Shown one piece after another: positions 9,912-16,641 of a stretch of 46,991 nucleotides of DNA. This stretch comes from Listeria rocourtiae FSL F6-920. GTDB lineage: Bacteria; Bacillota; Bacilli; Lactobacillales; Listeriaceae. Numbering within the stretch: the stretch's first letter is position 1; the number at the start of each line of letters is the position of its first letter. The notes beneath the pieces were generated by a model. That model was not told where the DNA came from and made no database searches. It saw nothing but the letters and a program-made list of their open reading frames with translations. A program made the translations under genes and the position numbers. The stretch is taken from contig NZ_AODK01000002.1 of assembly GCF_000525975.1 (NCBI RefSeq), positions 1 to 46,991 on the forward strand, read 5' to 3'.

Positions 9912-10354
9912 CTTTTTTCCTCCTTTTTGTAATTTGGGTGTTTAACCCTTTTTGTTTGTGTTATTATAATTGGCCGACTCTTTACTTATACACATAAATT
10001 ATTTGTGAAAAACTGTGAATACTGTGGCGCTTAGTTGTGCTTTAATTCACAAATATTTTTATGAGAAAATGAATACATGAAAATCCTCTATATCACGAGA
10101 ACTATTTCTACTTTTCACACTTTGTCTATTTCCTCACATAAATAGGAAAGAGTCTTCTAATTAGAATAAGTTTCACCTAATCTTTATTCTATCTCATTTC
10201 CATGTAAATTTGTTTAGTCCTTTTGGTTCTATTTTCATAAGGGAAAACATGGAGGCGCGAAATGAGACAGGTGGCTTAGTTAAGTGACATCAGTTTATTG
10301 CGCACTTTTTCACATAATCATTTGTAATGGATTTTCCTTGCATTAATATAGGTA
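9912..10354 (-). promoter_or_regulatory. cydA upstream region with promoter and redox-type inverted repeats
   Basis: No gene lies in these 443 bases. On the minus strand a TATAAT (9963-9968) about 50 bases before cydA is the likely -10 box. Just upstream there is a perfect 9-bp inverted repeat ATTTGTGAA (10001-10009) and TTCACAAAT (10046-10054), plus CACATAAATTATTTGTG at 9991-10007. TTGTGA/TCACAA half-sites are those recognised by the NADH sensor Rex, which controls cyd genes in related bacteria. The spacing is not that of a standard Rex site, so assignment is tentative. The rest, up to 10354, shows no clear feature. Confidence 0.4.
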
Positions 10355-10828
10355 TTAAGACTCTTTTCGTTGCTTTTTCTTTGCGCGCAAGTCTCGAAAG
10401 AAATTAGTGAGGATGGTACCGCATTCATCAGCTAAAATTCCAGCCTCAACTTCACATTGGTGATTGAAGCGCGAATCTTGAAGCAAGTTCATGAGTGTTC
10501 CTGCGGTTCCAGCTTTTGGATCAACGGCTCCGTAATAAACGTTAGCAATACGGGAAAGTAGAATTGCACCGCTACACATCGGACACGGTTCAAGCGTAAC
10601 ATATAGTGTAGCACCTTCGAGTCGCCATGCATCTTGATTTTTACAGGCATCTTGAATCGCGAGAATTTCGGCGTGTGTGATAGCATTTTTTGTTGTTTCG
10701 CGGAGGTTGTGGGCGCGTCCAATAATTTCGCCGTTTAGTACGACAACAGCACCGATTGGAACCTCACCTTTTTCACGCGCTTTTTCGGCTTCAACTAGAG
10801 CCTCACGCATGTAGGTTTCTTTAGACAT
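10355..10828 (-). CDS. tadA: tRNA-specific adenosine(34) deaminase
   Basis: A 157-residue zinc deaminase that converts A34 of tRNA-Arg(ACG) to inosine. The zinc and catalytic residues are plain: HAE (near residue 52) and PCPMC (near residues 82-86). The length is typical. It reads away from the divergent acyl-CoA ligase and lies upstream of cyd in the same order as in L. monocytogenes as I recall it. Confidence 0.93.
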   Translation of the reverse strand: MSKETYMREALVEAEKAREKGEVPIGAVVVLNGEIIGRAHNLRETTKNAITHAEILAIQDACKNQDAWRLEGATLYVTLEPCPMCSGAILLSRIANVYYGAVDPKAGTAGTLMNLLQDSRFNHQCEVEAGILADECGTILTNFFRDLRAKKKQRKES

Positions 10829-10986
10829 GGATTGTTCTCCCCTCTTGATTACTCTTCATTTTAGCATAGGTATACGATTCATGTCTTTTATTTGCTTTGG
10901 GGATTCATATATAGTACCATGTATTAGTACTAGGTCATAAAAAAATGTCACCCTTTGGATACAAAAATATAAGGAGATGTTGCTAC

Positions 10987-12570
10987 ATGAAATCAGAAAA
11001 TTTAATCGCCCCTGAATTTTATAATATTACGGATGAGATTGCACAATTTGACTCGGAGAAGACGGCGCTCATTTGGCAGGATGGAGATGGGGTTGTGAAA
11101 GAGTGGTCGTACCGCCATTTACTCGCAACAGCGAATCGATTTGCCAATGTGATGGCAGCTGCCGGAATCAGAAAAGGGGACCATGTGATTGTGATGATGC
11201 CGCGGTTGCTTGAGACATACGCGGTCTATATGGGGATTTGGCTGACTGGTGCAATTATTATTCCCGCCTCTGAGCTTTTAAAGGCGCATGATTTGGAATA
11301 CCGGATTCACCATGCAGATGTGAAAGCGCTAATTGCAGATGCAAGCTGTACGAACGAGTTTGATAAAATCGGAGCCGCACCAAGTGTTGTGACACGGATT
11401 GTTATTGGTGCAGACAGCAAGATTGATAGTTGGCAAAGTTATGAGCAGCTAATTGATGGAGCCGCGACACAGTTCAAGAAAGTGCCAACGCGCAAAGATG
11501 ATCCGTGTTTGCTTGCCTTTACTTCAGGCACAACAGGAAATCCAAAGGGTGTAGTACACGCGCATGGTTGGGGCTATGCACATATTCGGATTGCTGCGGA
11601 TCACTGGTTGGATATTCGCGCGGATGACACGGTTTGGGCAACGGCTGGACCTGGCTGGCAGAAGTGGGTTTGGTCGCCATTCTTGTCAGTTCTCGGTAAA
11701 GGCGCAACTGGTTTCATTTATAATGGGCGTTTTCGTCCTGCCAAACAGTTGGAACTTCTGCAAGATAGGAAAGTGAATGTGTTATGTTGTACCCCAACAG
11801 AATACCGCTTGATGGCAAAAGCAGATCATTTGAATACGTATGATTTGAGTCAGTTGCGAAGCGCTGTTTCTGCCGGTGAGCCGCTAAATCGCGAAGTAAT
11901 TACCGTTTTTCAAGATAATTTTGACCTAAAAGTTCGTGATGGTTATGGTCAGACAGAAAGTACGCTCTTGATTGGAACGCTTGTCGAGTTTCCAATTCGT
12001 CCGGGCTCAATGGGCAAACCGATTATGCCGGAGTACATGGCAATTATTGATGAGTTCGGGAAACCTGTCGCTGTTGGTGAAGTTGGCGATATCGCGATAC
12101 GCAAGGATTTTCCGGCGTTGTTCCAAGAATACTACAAAGAACCGGAGCGCCTAGAAAAAGCGATTCGTGGTGATTACTTCGTTTCCGGTGACCGAGCGTA
12201 TCGTGATGAGGATAACTATTATTGGTTCCAAGGTCGCAACGACGATATTATTATTAGTTCGGGCTATACGATTGGCCCTTTTGAAGTCGAGGATGCACTG
12301 ACGAACCATCCGAGCGTGAAGGAAGTCGCTGTCGTTGCGAGTCCTGATGAGATTCGTGGCACGGTTGTGAAAGCATTCATCGTTTTGAAAGACGGGTTTA
12401 TTGGCGATACCGAGCTCGTGAAAGAGTTGCAGAACTTCACGAAAGAGCACACCGCACCGTATAAATATCCACGACGTATTGAATTTGTAGAAAGTTTACC
12501 AAAGACCGATTCTGGAAAAGTTCGCCGCGTCGCTCTGCGCGATGCAGAATTCGCGAAAATCTCACAATAA
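10987..12570 (+). CDS. Acyl-CoA ligase (acetate/medium-chain acyl-CoA synthetase type)
   Basis: An AMP-forming adenylate enzyme of about 527 residues activating a carboxylic acid to its CoA thioester. It shows the P-loop SGTTGNPKGV (about residues 174-183), the GYGQTES adenylate motif, the hinge GRNDDIIISSGY and the C-terminal catalytic lysine in PKTDSGKVRR. The TAGPGWQKWVWSPF segment resembles the medium-chain synthetase branch. The ATG at 10987, with AAGGAG ten bases upstream, is preferred over an in-frame ATG at 10945 that lacks a good ribosome site. The substrate (acetate or a medium-chain acid) cannot be decided from sequence. Confidence 0.85.
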   Translation: MKSENLIAPEFYNITDEIAQFDSEKTALIWQDGDGVVKEWSYRHLLATANRFANVMAAAGIRKGDHVIVMMPRLLETYAVYMGIWLTGAIIIPASELLKAHDLEYRIHHADVKALIADASCTNEFDKIGAAPSVVTRIVIGADSKIDSWQSYEQLIDGAATQFKKVPTRKDDPCLLAFTSGTTGNPKGVVHAHGWGYAHIRIAADHWLDIRADDTVWATAGPGWQKWVWSPFLSVLGKGATGFIYNGRFRPAKQLELLQDRKVNVLCCTPTEYRLMAKADHLNTYDLSQLRSAVSAGEPLNREVITVFQDNFDLKVRDGYGQTESTLLIGTLVEFPIRPGSMGKPIMPEYMAIIDEFGKPVAVGEVGDIAIRKDFPALFQEYYKEPERLEKAIRGDYFVSGDRAYRDEDNYYWFQGRNDDIIISSGYTIGPFEVEDALTNHPSVKEVAVVASPDEIRGTVVKAFIVLKDGFIGDTELVKELQNFTKEHTAPYKYPRRIEFVESLPKTDSGKVRRVALRDAEFAKISQ

Positions 12571-12573
12571 TCG

Positions 12574-12602
12574 TTGCTAAATACAGCAAAATTGGGTACA
12601 AT
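12574..12602 (+). promoter_or_regulatory. Promoter of the GNAT gene
   Basis: TTGCTA (12574-12579), 17 bases, TACAAT (12597-12602), followed about 40 bases later by the GNAT start. Confidence 0.55.
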
Positions 12603-12642
12603 CATTCCAAGTAACTTGCTTTTAAGAGAGGGAATGATATAG

Positions 12643-13083
12643 ATGGAAACACGGTTTATAGAAGCCATCCAAACACACGATTTGCGCCACCGCGTGCTGA
12701 TTCCAGATCACCCAGTGGAAGCACTTGTCTATCCAGGAGACGAGGATCAGGCGACGTTTCATGTTGGAGTGTTTGATGATGACAAGCAGTTGGTTGCGAT
12801 TGGGAGTTTTTACGAAGAATCTGACAGCCACTTTAAAGGTCACAAACAGTACCGATTGCGTGGCATGGCGAGTGATCCTAAGGCGCGATTGCGTGGGCTT
12901 GGAAAAGCTGTCATTGTGTTTGCAGAAGAAGAGCTCGCGCGGCGGGGTGCTGATTTACTCTGGTGTAATGCACGCGTGATTGCGACTGGGTTTTATGAGA
13001 AAATGGGATTCTATTCAGTTGGCGAAGAGTTCGTGATTCCGAAGATTGGTGGGCATTATCGGATGGGGAAAGACTATAAATGA
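12643..13083 (+). CDS. GNAT-family N-acetyltransferase
   Basis: A 146-residue single-domain acetyltransferase. Motif A for acetyl-CoA binding is visible as LRGLGKAVI (near residues 84-93), and a typical C-terminal segment FYEKMGFYSVGEEF follows. A GAGAGGG ribosome site precedes the ATG. The acceptor (small molecule or protein) is unknown. It has its own promoter and terminator. Confidence 0.85.
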   Translation: METRFIEAIQTHDLRHRVLIPDHPVEALVYPGDEDQATFHVGVFDDDKQLVAIGSFYEESDSHFKGHKQYRLRGMASDPKARLRGLGKAVIVFAEEELARRGADLLWCNARVIATGFYEKMGFYSVGEEFVIPKIGGHYRMGKDYK

Positions 13084-13091
13084 GGATTGGG

Positions 13092-13123
13092 GTGCCTAGA
13101 TTTATTAGGCACTCTATTTTTAT
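13092..13123 (+). terminator. Terminator after the GNAT gene
   Basis: GTGCCTA (13092-13098) pairs with TAGGCAC (13106-13112), followed by TCTATTTTTA. Confidence 0.85.
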
Positions 13124-13181
13124 CTAGATTATCCGAGAAATTGATGACGCTGCAAAATACGACCTTCCTAATATGCTATCA

Positions 13182-13194
13182 TTAAGAAGCCGTC
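13182..13194 (+). promoter_or_regulatory. Extended -10 promoter of the Fst-type toxin mRNA, with 5' stem-loop
   Basis: The element ATGCTATCATT gives an extended -10 (TGC directly before TATCAT). Shortly downstream, CGTCTA and TAGACG around 13190-13206 can form a 6-bp hairpin at the 5' end of the mRNA. This matches the 5' helix that delays toxin translation in known Fst mRNAs. No good -35 box is visible. Positions of the -10 are approximate to a base or two. Confidence 0.5.
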
Positions 13195-13227
13195 TACCTC
13201 TAGACGAGAACAGCATCTAGGGAAGGA

Positions 13228-13249
13228 GGGTAGCATGTGGATATCTTTT
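13228..13249 (+). repeat. Fst direct repeat, toxin copy (over RBS and start codon)
   Basis: These 22 bases covering the end of the ribosome site and the first codons recur at 13398-13419 with 19 of 22 identical and no gap. In Fst/par systems such repeats let the antisense RNA pair with the toxin start region and block translation. Confidence 0.85.
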
Positions 13250-13350
13250 CTACTATTCTTGCGCCGGTCATTGTTGGTTGCATCCTCGCGGTCTTCAATC
13301 ATTGGTTAGAGACACGACGCAAGAAAAAGCAGCAGCAGACGATTTGCTAA
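13237..13350 (+). CDS. Fst-family type I toxin peptide
   Basis: A 37-residue peptide starting at GTG 13237, with AGGAGG seven bases upstream. It has the Fst layout: a short start, the hydrophobic segment ILAPVIVGCILAVF with the family's A-P and V-G residues, then a W-L and a charged tail ETRRKKKQQQ. Fst peptides insert into the membrane and damage it when over-produced. An ATG two bases upstream opens a different 24-codon frame lacking these features. The gene lies within a full toxin-antitoxin arrangement (direct repeat, antisense promoter, terminator). Confidence 0.85.
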   Translation: MDIFSTILAPVIVGCILAVFNHWLETRRKKKQQQTIC

Positions 13351-13360
13351 CCAAAAAGAG

Positions 13361-13386
13361 CCCCCACCTCCTGGACGAGGTGGGGG
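13361..13386. terminator. Shared terminator of the Fst toxin and antitoxin RNAs
   Basis: CCCCCACCTC pairs with GAGGTGGGGG over a 6-base loop. The T run is on the minus-strand side. On the plus side a run of nine G (13382-13390) follows instead, so termination there may be weaker or the run may be misread. Confidence 0.7.
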
Positions 13387-13397
13387 GGGGTCACTTT

Positions 13398-13419
13398 GGG
13401 TAGACTGTGAATATCTTTT
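13398..13419 (+). repeat. Fst direct repeat, antitoxin copy
   Basis: Second copy of the 22-base repeat at 13228-13249, with mismatches at three positions. It lies within the predicted antisense transcript. Confidence 0.85.
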
Positions 13420-13519
13420 TCCAACTCCATTATAGCATCTCAGTACTGATATGCCTATAAAAAAATTTTATCACGTCTAACTCGGGGTTTCTGATAATTT
13501 TACACAAGCAAACCCGCTA

Positions 13520-13882
13520 TTATTTCGTCCTCTCATAACTCTGTAAAATAAATTGTTTCGCCTTTTGAAAATCAGCATTATTCTTTAAATCGATTCGTAA
13601 GTCACCCGTCCCAAAATGACCCACATTTCGAAGATCCCTCGTAAAACCTTCTTCTAGCTTAATTTGATCAGGATTGATATTTAGATTCAGTACTACATGC
13701 TTATTATGAATTTCAACACACGCGAAATTACGTATTTTTTTATAAGCAATATAATATTTCAATACCGTTTCTTGAACTTCATCCCCAAGTGATAATAAAT
13801 ATGCCTTCAGATCATCATACAATACCCTTGTTTCTGGGCAGCTTTTCTTACTTCGCTTTAGAAGAACTGTCTGGAGTATTAA
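13520..13882 (-). pseudogene. DUF5655-domain C-terminal remnant
   Basis: The 100 residues from 13822 down match a DUF5655-type domain: LYDDLKAYLLSLGD, IRNFACVEIH and the closing VGHFGTGDLRI. Homologous domains usually sit at the C-terminus of larger proteins, often nucleases. Here the frame continues only about 20 codons further upstream to an in-frame TAG at 13883-13885, and no ATG/GTG start with a ribosome site is present (the nearest option is a TTG at 13822). I read it as a truncated remnant beside the toxin-antitoxin locus. Confidence 0.55.
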
Positions 13883-13982
13883 CTAAATTCAAAGAGATAT
13901 CCAAACAGTTTATTTGCGCTTCTCATCATCATCTACTGCGTATATATCTTTTCACTCACTCCATTTTATCAATTACATTAGC

Positions 13983-14238
13983 TCAAAAATTGTCCAGCTC
14001 TTTTTGATAAATCCCTAGCTTTTCCCTTACGTCCCCCGCCCATTTCCCTTGAAAAGAATCAGCCAAGTGACTTGTGACTCCTGCAATGCGTTGGCTCGTT
14101 GTATCCGTTGTTGTATCTATGGTCACGCCTACCATTTGTTTTTTTGTTTTCTGTGGTGGTAATGGCTCCATTAGCCACTGTATATCTGACAATCATTTTT
14201 TCTATATTTTTCTTGATATCATCGAATATGTCAATCAC
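13983..14238 (-). CDS. Small WXG-like protein, candidate TlaA-type partner of the lipase effector (frameshifted)
   Basis: Read from GTG 14238 (behind AAGGGGTGA), the protein starts MIDIFDDIKKNIEKM and leaves frame in a run of seven T at 14139-14145. Removing one base joins it to KKQMVGVTIDTTTD and on to the end ...QKELDNF, in all about 84 residues. The C-terminal half contains GKWAGDVREKL, a W-x-G helix-turn-helix motif of the ESX/WXG type. The start overlaps the stop of the preceding gene by one base, so the two are translationally coupled. The role as secretion partner of the lipase is inferred from the order of the TslA locus. Confidence 0.55.
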
Positions 14239-14598
14239 TATTGTTCACCCCTTGTATCCAGTAACTCCTGCTCATATTCCGCTTGTTTTTTTTCGATGTT
14301 TTTTCTCTAGTTCTTCTATTTTGTATGTTAGTGCATCTTCTTCTTTACGATAAACCATTGTCACTTCGTCACTTGCTGAGCCAATCATGTGAAATGCTTG
14401 ATTCAAATCACTTCTATCGGCTACAAAATCTTGCAGGTAATAACGCGTTCTATCTGCTAGGTCATCCAACGCTCGGATTGTTTCGATTTTCTGCTGATAT
14501 AACGCTTCTCCTTGATTCATGAGCCCTTGTTTTTCACGAAGGAACACTGCCTCTTCCTCTTCTTGTTTCCTGCGAATACGCCGTGATTCCTCTGTCAT
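14238..14598 (-). CDS. Small coiled-coil protein, candidate TlaA-type partner (3' frameshift)
   Basis: A charged, nearly all-helical protein of about 119 residues (MTEESRRIRRKQEEEEAVF...), resembling the DUF3958/DUF5082 kind found beside type VII effectors. As read it stops at 14272 after HRKKTSGI. Removing one base from the run of eight T at 14286-14293 restores HRKKQAEYEQELLDTRGEQ and a TAG that overlaps the next GTG. No signal peptide or membrane segment. The 4-base overlap with the lipase gene (14595-14598) shows co-translation. The family name is tentative. Confidence 0.6.
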
Positions 14599-15821
14599 AG
14601 CTGTAGCTCCTTTGCCAAAGCTGAATCAAGGGATAATTGTGCCTCAATACCTGCTTTGATTTCAGTCACAAGTGCTTGATATTCTTTCTTTATTTTTTCC
14701 GCTTTTGCTATCTTTTCTTCATAATACGTTACTGGTTCATCCATAATACGAGCTTTGGTTGCCCCACCGCTTGTTAGAGCATCCATTACTTCGTAGTAGC
14801 TCAAATGAGATGCTACGTTTTGTGCACGTTGTACCGTATCTTGCCAATGTTCCTCTGTCTCCTTTATCGCTTGTCGGCATACTTGAATGATTTCTGAGAA
14901 ACTTGATTCCACCATCGATGCCACACCATCTACAATAATGAAAACTTCACTACTGTCTAAATAAATCTGTTCGGATGCCGATAAATGACCACCGCTTTTT
15001 GTTAGCCTGGTAGCTAGTAACGCTAACGTTTTTAATTGATCTTGCATCACGATGTCCACTTGCGCCATTTTTAACTGTATTTTCATATTCGTTGTTGTGC
15101 GAATGCTGCCATCCTTATCAAATTGATAGCCACCCCACATATGTTGTTCTATTGCATCACTAGCTTTTTTAGAATCAATGCGAATCAGCATGCCAACAGT
15201 ACTAGCTTTCGCATAACCAATCGCTATGTAATCCTTGTCATCAATATAATTAAAAATCCGCTGGTTTAATTTTTCTGCCGTTTTCCGTTGCGTGTCGTTT
15301 AATAAGGAGTGGATATTGGGCCCTTCGTAGAGATACGCCGCATGAATCCGATCAGGATATTTTGTATCAGAAACCGCATATTGTCCATTCATAGAACCCA
15401 GAGAATGGCCATATACATCAAACATAGCATTTTTATAACGGCTCATGGCATTGTCTAGCGTTTGCGAAGCAGATTTAAATTGCGCAGGTGGTTTTTGTTG
15501 TCCGCCTCCAATAATCTGACTTCCGGCTGGCAAGTCGGTGTTAATCCAATCTTTGACCCAATCGTCTCCTTTGCCAGGCATCGTAGACCCGCGATACAAC
15601 ACGGTGACATTCGTAACTTTGTTTAAATCAGATGATGTTGGATTTTTGGGTAGCTTTTCTGGTGTAATGATATACGCTTGTTCTCCTGTTTCTTTGTTAT
15701 CAACAATCTCCTCCACATAACCAACTGTTCCAATGTCTTTGATTTTTATTGGGTCCCCAACATCCAGAGAAGCGTATTCCCAGTTAGCCATCTCTACACG
15801 TTGTTTATCATTCAAATTCAT
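14595..15821 (-). CDS. tslA: Type VII-secreted lipase-like effector with reverse domain order (TslA type)
   Basis: A protein of 408 residues. Residues 1-240 form an alpha/beta-hydrolase domain with the nucleophile motif GHSLGS (Ser140), an acidic DDKD stretch (194-197) and His227, a plausible Ser-Asp-His triad. Residues 245-408 are helical and hydrophilic and resemble a type VII targeting domain placed at the C-terminus. This matches TslA, the phospholipase effector first described in Staphylococcus aureus and reported also from Listeria, whose targeting domain is at the C- rather than the N-terminus. It has no Sec signal. It is flanked by a membrane-anchored small protein upstream (immunity candidate) and two small helical proteins downstream. 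The secretion machinery itself is not in the window. Confidence 0.75.
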   Translation of the reverse strand: MNLNDKQRVEMANWEYASLDVGDPIKIKDIGTVGYVEEIVDNKETGEQAYIITPEKLPKNPTSSDLNKVTNVTVLYRGSTMPGKGDDWVKDWINTDLPAGSQIIGGGQQKPPAQFKSASQTLDNAMSRYKNAMFDVYGHSLGSMNGQYAVSDTKYPDRIHAAYLYEGPNIHSLLNDTQRKTAEKLNQRIFNYIDDKDYIAIGYAKASTVGMLIRIDSKKASDAIEQHMWGGYQFDKDGSIRTTTNMKIQLKMAQVDIVMQDQLKTLALLATRLTKSGGHLSASEQIYLDSSEVFIIVDGVASMVESSFSEIIQVCRQAIKETEEHWQDTVQRAQNVASHLSYYEVMDALTSGGATKARIMDEPVTYYEEKIAKAEKIKKEYQALVTEIKAGIEAQLSLDSALAKELQL

Positions 15822-15824
15822 AAT

Positions 15825-16193
15825 CTATTCTCCTTTTTGAAGGAACTCATCTAATTTTTCTTTAGGGGATACATTGGATGTCTCGATTTTTTCCTGATAT
15901 TCTTGGAGCCCTGCATTAAATGTTAGAGTAGGCTCATCATTAACAAATCCTTGAAACAAAAGCCCCCCCATCGGACTTTTTGTAATAGAATCATAATCAA
16001 TAGATATCGATTTAATTTTATCGTATTTGTCATCCTGTTTTAAATCAGCCTTCACTAAATCCTGATTGGCTTTAACTACCTTCACCATCTCATCTTGTAA
16101 TTTCTGTTGATCCATCTTATACTTCACTCCAAATCCTATGGCAATGACTGCTAGTATCACAACCACTATTCCGATTATTTTTATGTATTTCAT
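15825..16193 (-). CDS. Membrane-anchored small protein (DUF1310-like), candidate immunity protein
   Basis: A protein of 122 residues: one N-terminal membrane helix (residues 5-23), then an external domain of about 95 residues with SPMGGLLFQGFVND, which resembles DUF1310 proteins of Listeria and streptococci. It starts at ATG 16193 behind GGGGGA and ends 3 bases before the lipase effector. The known immunity protein of the S. aureus system, TilA, is a surface lipoprotein. Here there is no lipobox cysteine, but anchoring and location are equivalent. Immunity is therefore an inference from position. Confidence 0.6.
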   Translation of the reverse strand: MKYIKIIGIVVVILAVIAIGFGVKYKMDQQKLQDEMVKVVKANQDLVKADLKQDDKYDKIKSISIDYDSITKSPMGGLLFQGFVNDEPTLTFNAGLQEYQEKIETSNVSPKEKLDEFLQKGE

Positions 16194-16223
16194 AAGTCCC
16201 CCATTCTTCCATTTTTTAATATC

Positions 16224-16232
16224 ATTTTAGCA
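16224..16232 (-). promoter_or_regulatory. Extended -10 promoter of the effector locus
   Basis: Minus strand TGCTAAAAT (16224-16232) about 30 bases upstream of the DUF1310-like gene; no clear -35. Confidence 0.4.
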
Positions 16233-16439
16233 TAGTAGTTTGTTTTTGGAAATATCTAGTTTGATGAAACTAATATGTTGCTTTATAAGGAAAACAAGCT
16301 CTCTTATACCCCATACAAAAATAGCTGTTGCAGTCTATAAAAAATACTCCCTAGAACTTTATTTCTCTGTTCTAAGGATAGTATGATATTCCTTCGTTTT
16401 TAGATATTTAGATCATTCTCTCGCCTACATCAATAGTAG

Positions 16440-16605
16440 CAGAATATCACGCTCCTTCATGCCGTCAACAAACGCATTCACCGTCTCTTCATTGTAATCC
16501 GTACAAAACGAAGTACTGAGCCACAAGCCAAACGACCAAGCAGGTAGCAATGCTGGTTTCCCTGTCAAATCTGTATACTACCGCAAAATCTCCTCCATTA
16601 CATGT
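16440..16605 (-). pseudogene. Decayed alpha-xylosidase (GH31) fragment
   Basis: Read on the minus strand from about 16605, one frame gives EEILR-stop-YTDLTGKPALLPAWSFG and on through LWLSTSF and VDGMKERDI. This is the conserved stretch before the catalytic centre of YicI-type alpha-xylosidases. The in-frame TAG sits where a tryptophan or similar codon is expected, and homology ends at about 16440. Nothing else of the roughly 700-residue enzyme is present. A xylose operon lies 5 kb away, so this may be what is left of a xyloside gene. The rest of 16233-16439 shows only a short inverted repeat (TAGAAC at 16352, GTTCTA at 16369). Confidence 0.75.
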
Positions 16606-16611
16606 ACAGCT

Positions 16612-16640
16612 AAAAAAGCCACCCAACACGGAGCGGCTTT
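16612..16640 (-). terminator. Terminator after the beta-helix gene
   Basis: On the minus strand AAAGCC and GGCTTT form the stem, followed by TTTTTTA. It begins 2 bases after the stop of the beta-helix gene. Confidence 0.75.
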
Positions 16641-16641
16641 C

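Larger units (their letters stand above)
13355..13421 (-). ncRNA. Antitoxin antisense RNA of the Fst-type locus
   Basis: A minus-strand RNA of about 65 nt is predicted. Its promoter has TATAAT at 13429-13434 with TGC directly upstream (extended -10), giving a start near 13421. It runs through the second direct repeat (13398-13419) and ends at the hairpin 13361-13386 followed by CTCTTTTTGG. Length, direction and repeat position match RNA II of the par/Fst system. The ACCTCCTGGACGAGG of its terminator also resembles ACCTCTAGACGAG in the toxin leader, a second possible pairing site. Confidence 0.75.

Noticed and set aside
13235-13309. ATG-started 24-codon frame overlapping the Fst peptide
   Set aside because: It lacks the conserved A-P, V-G and W-L residues and the charged tail; the GTG frame two bases later has them all and fits the ribosome site.
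13382-13390. Run of nine G as a phase-variation tract
   Set aside because: It lies in a terminator flank, not in a coding region or promoter spacer, and run lengths in this sequence are unreliable.
13789-14007. Plus-strand ORF of 72 codons between the DUF5655 remnant and the effector locus
   Set aside because: No ribosome site or recognisable features, and it overlaps better-supported minus-strand frames.
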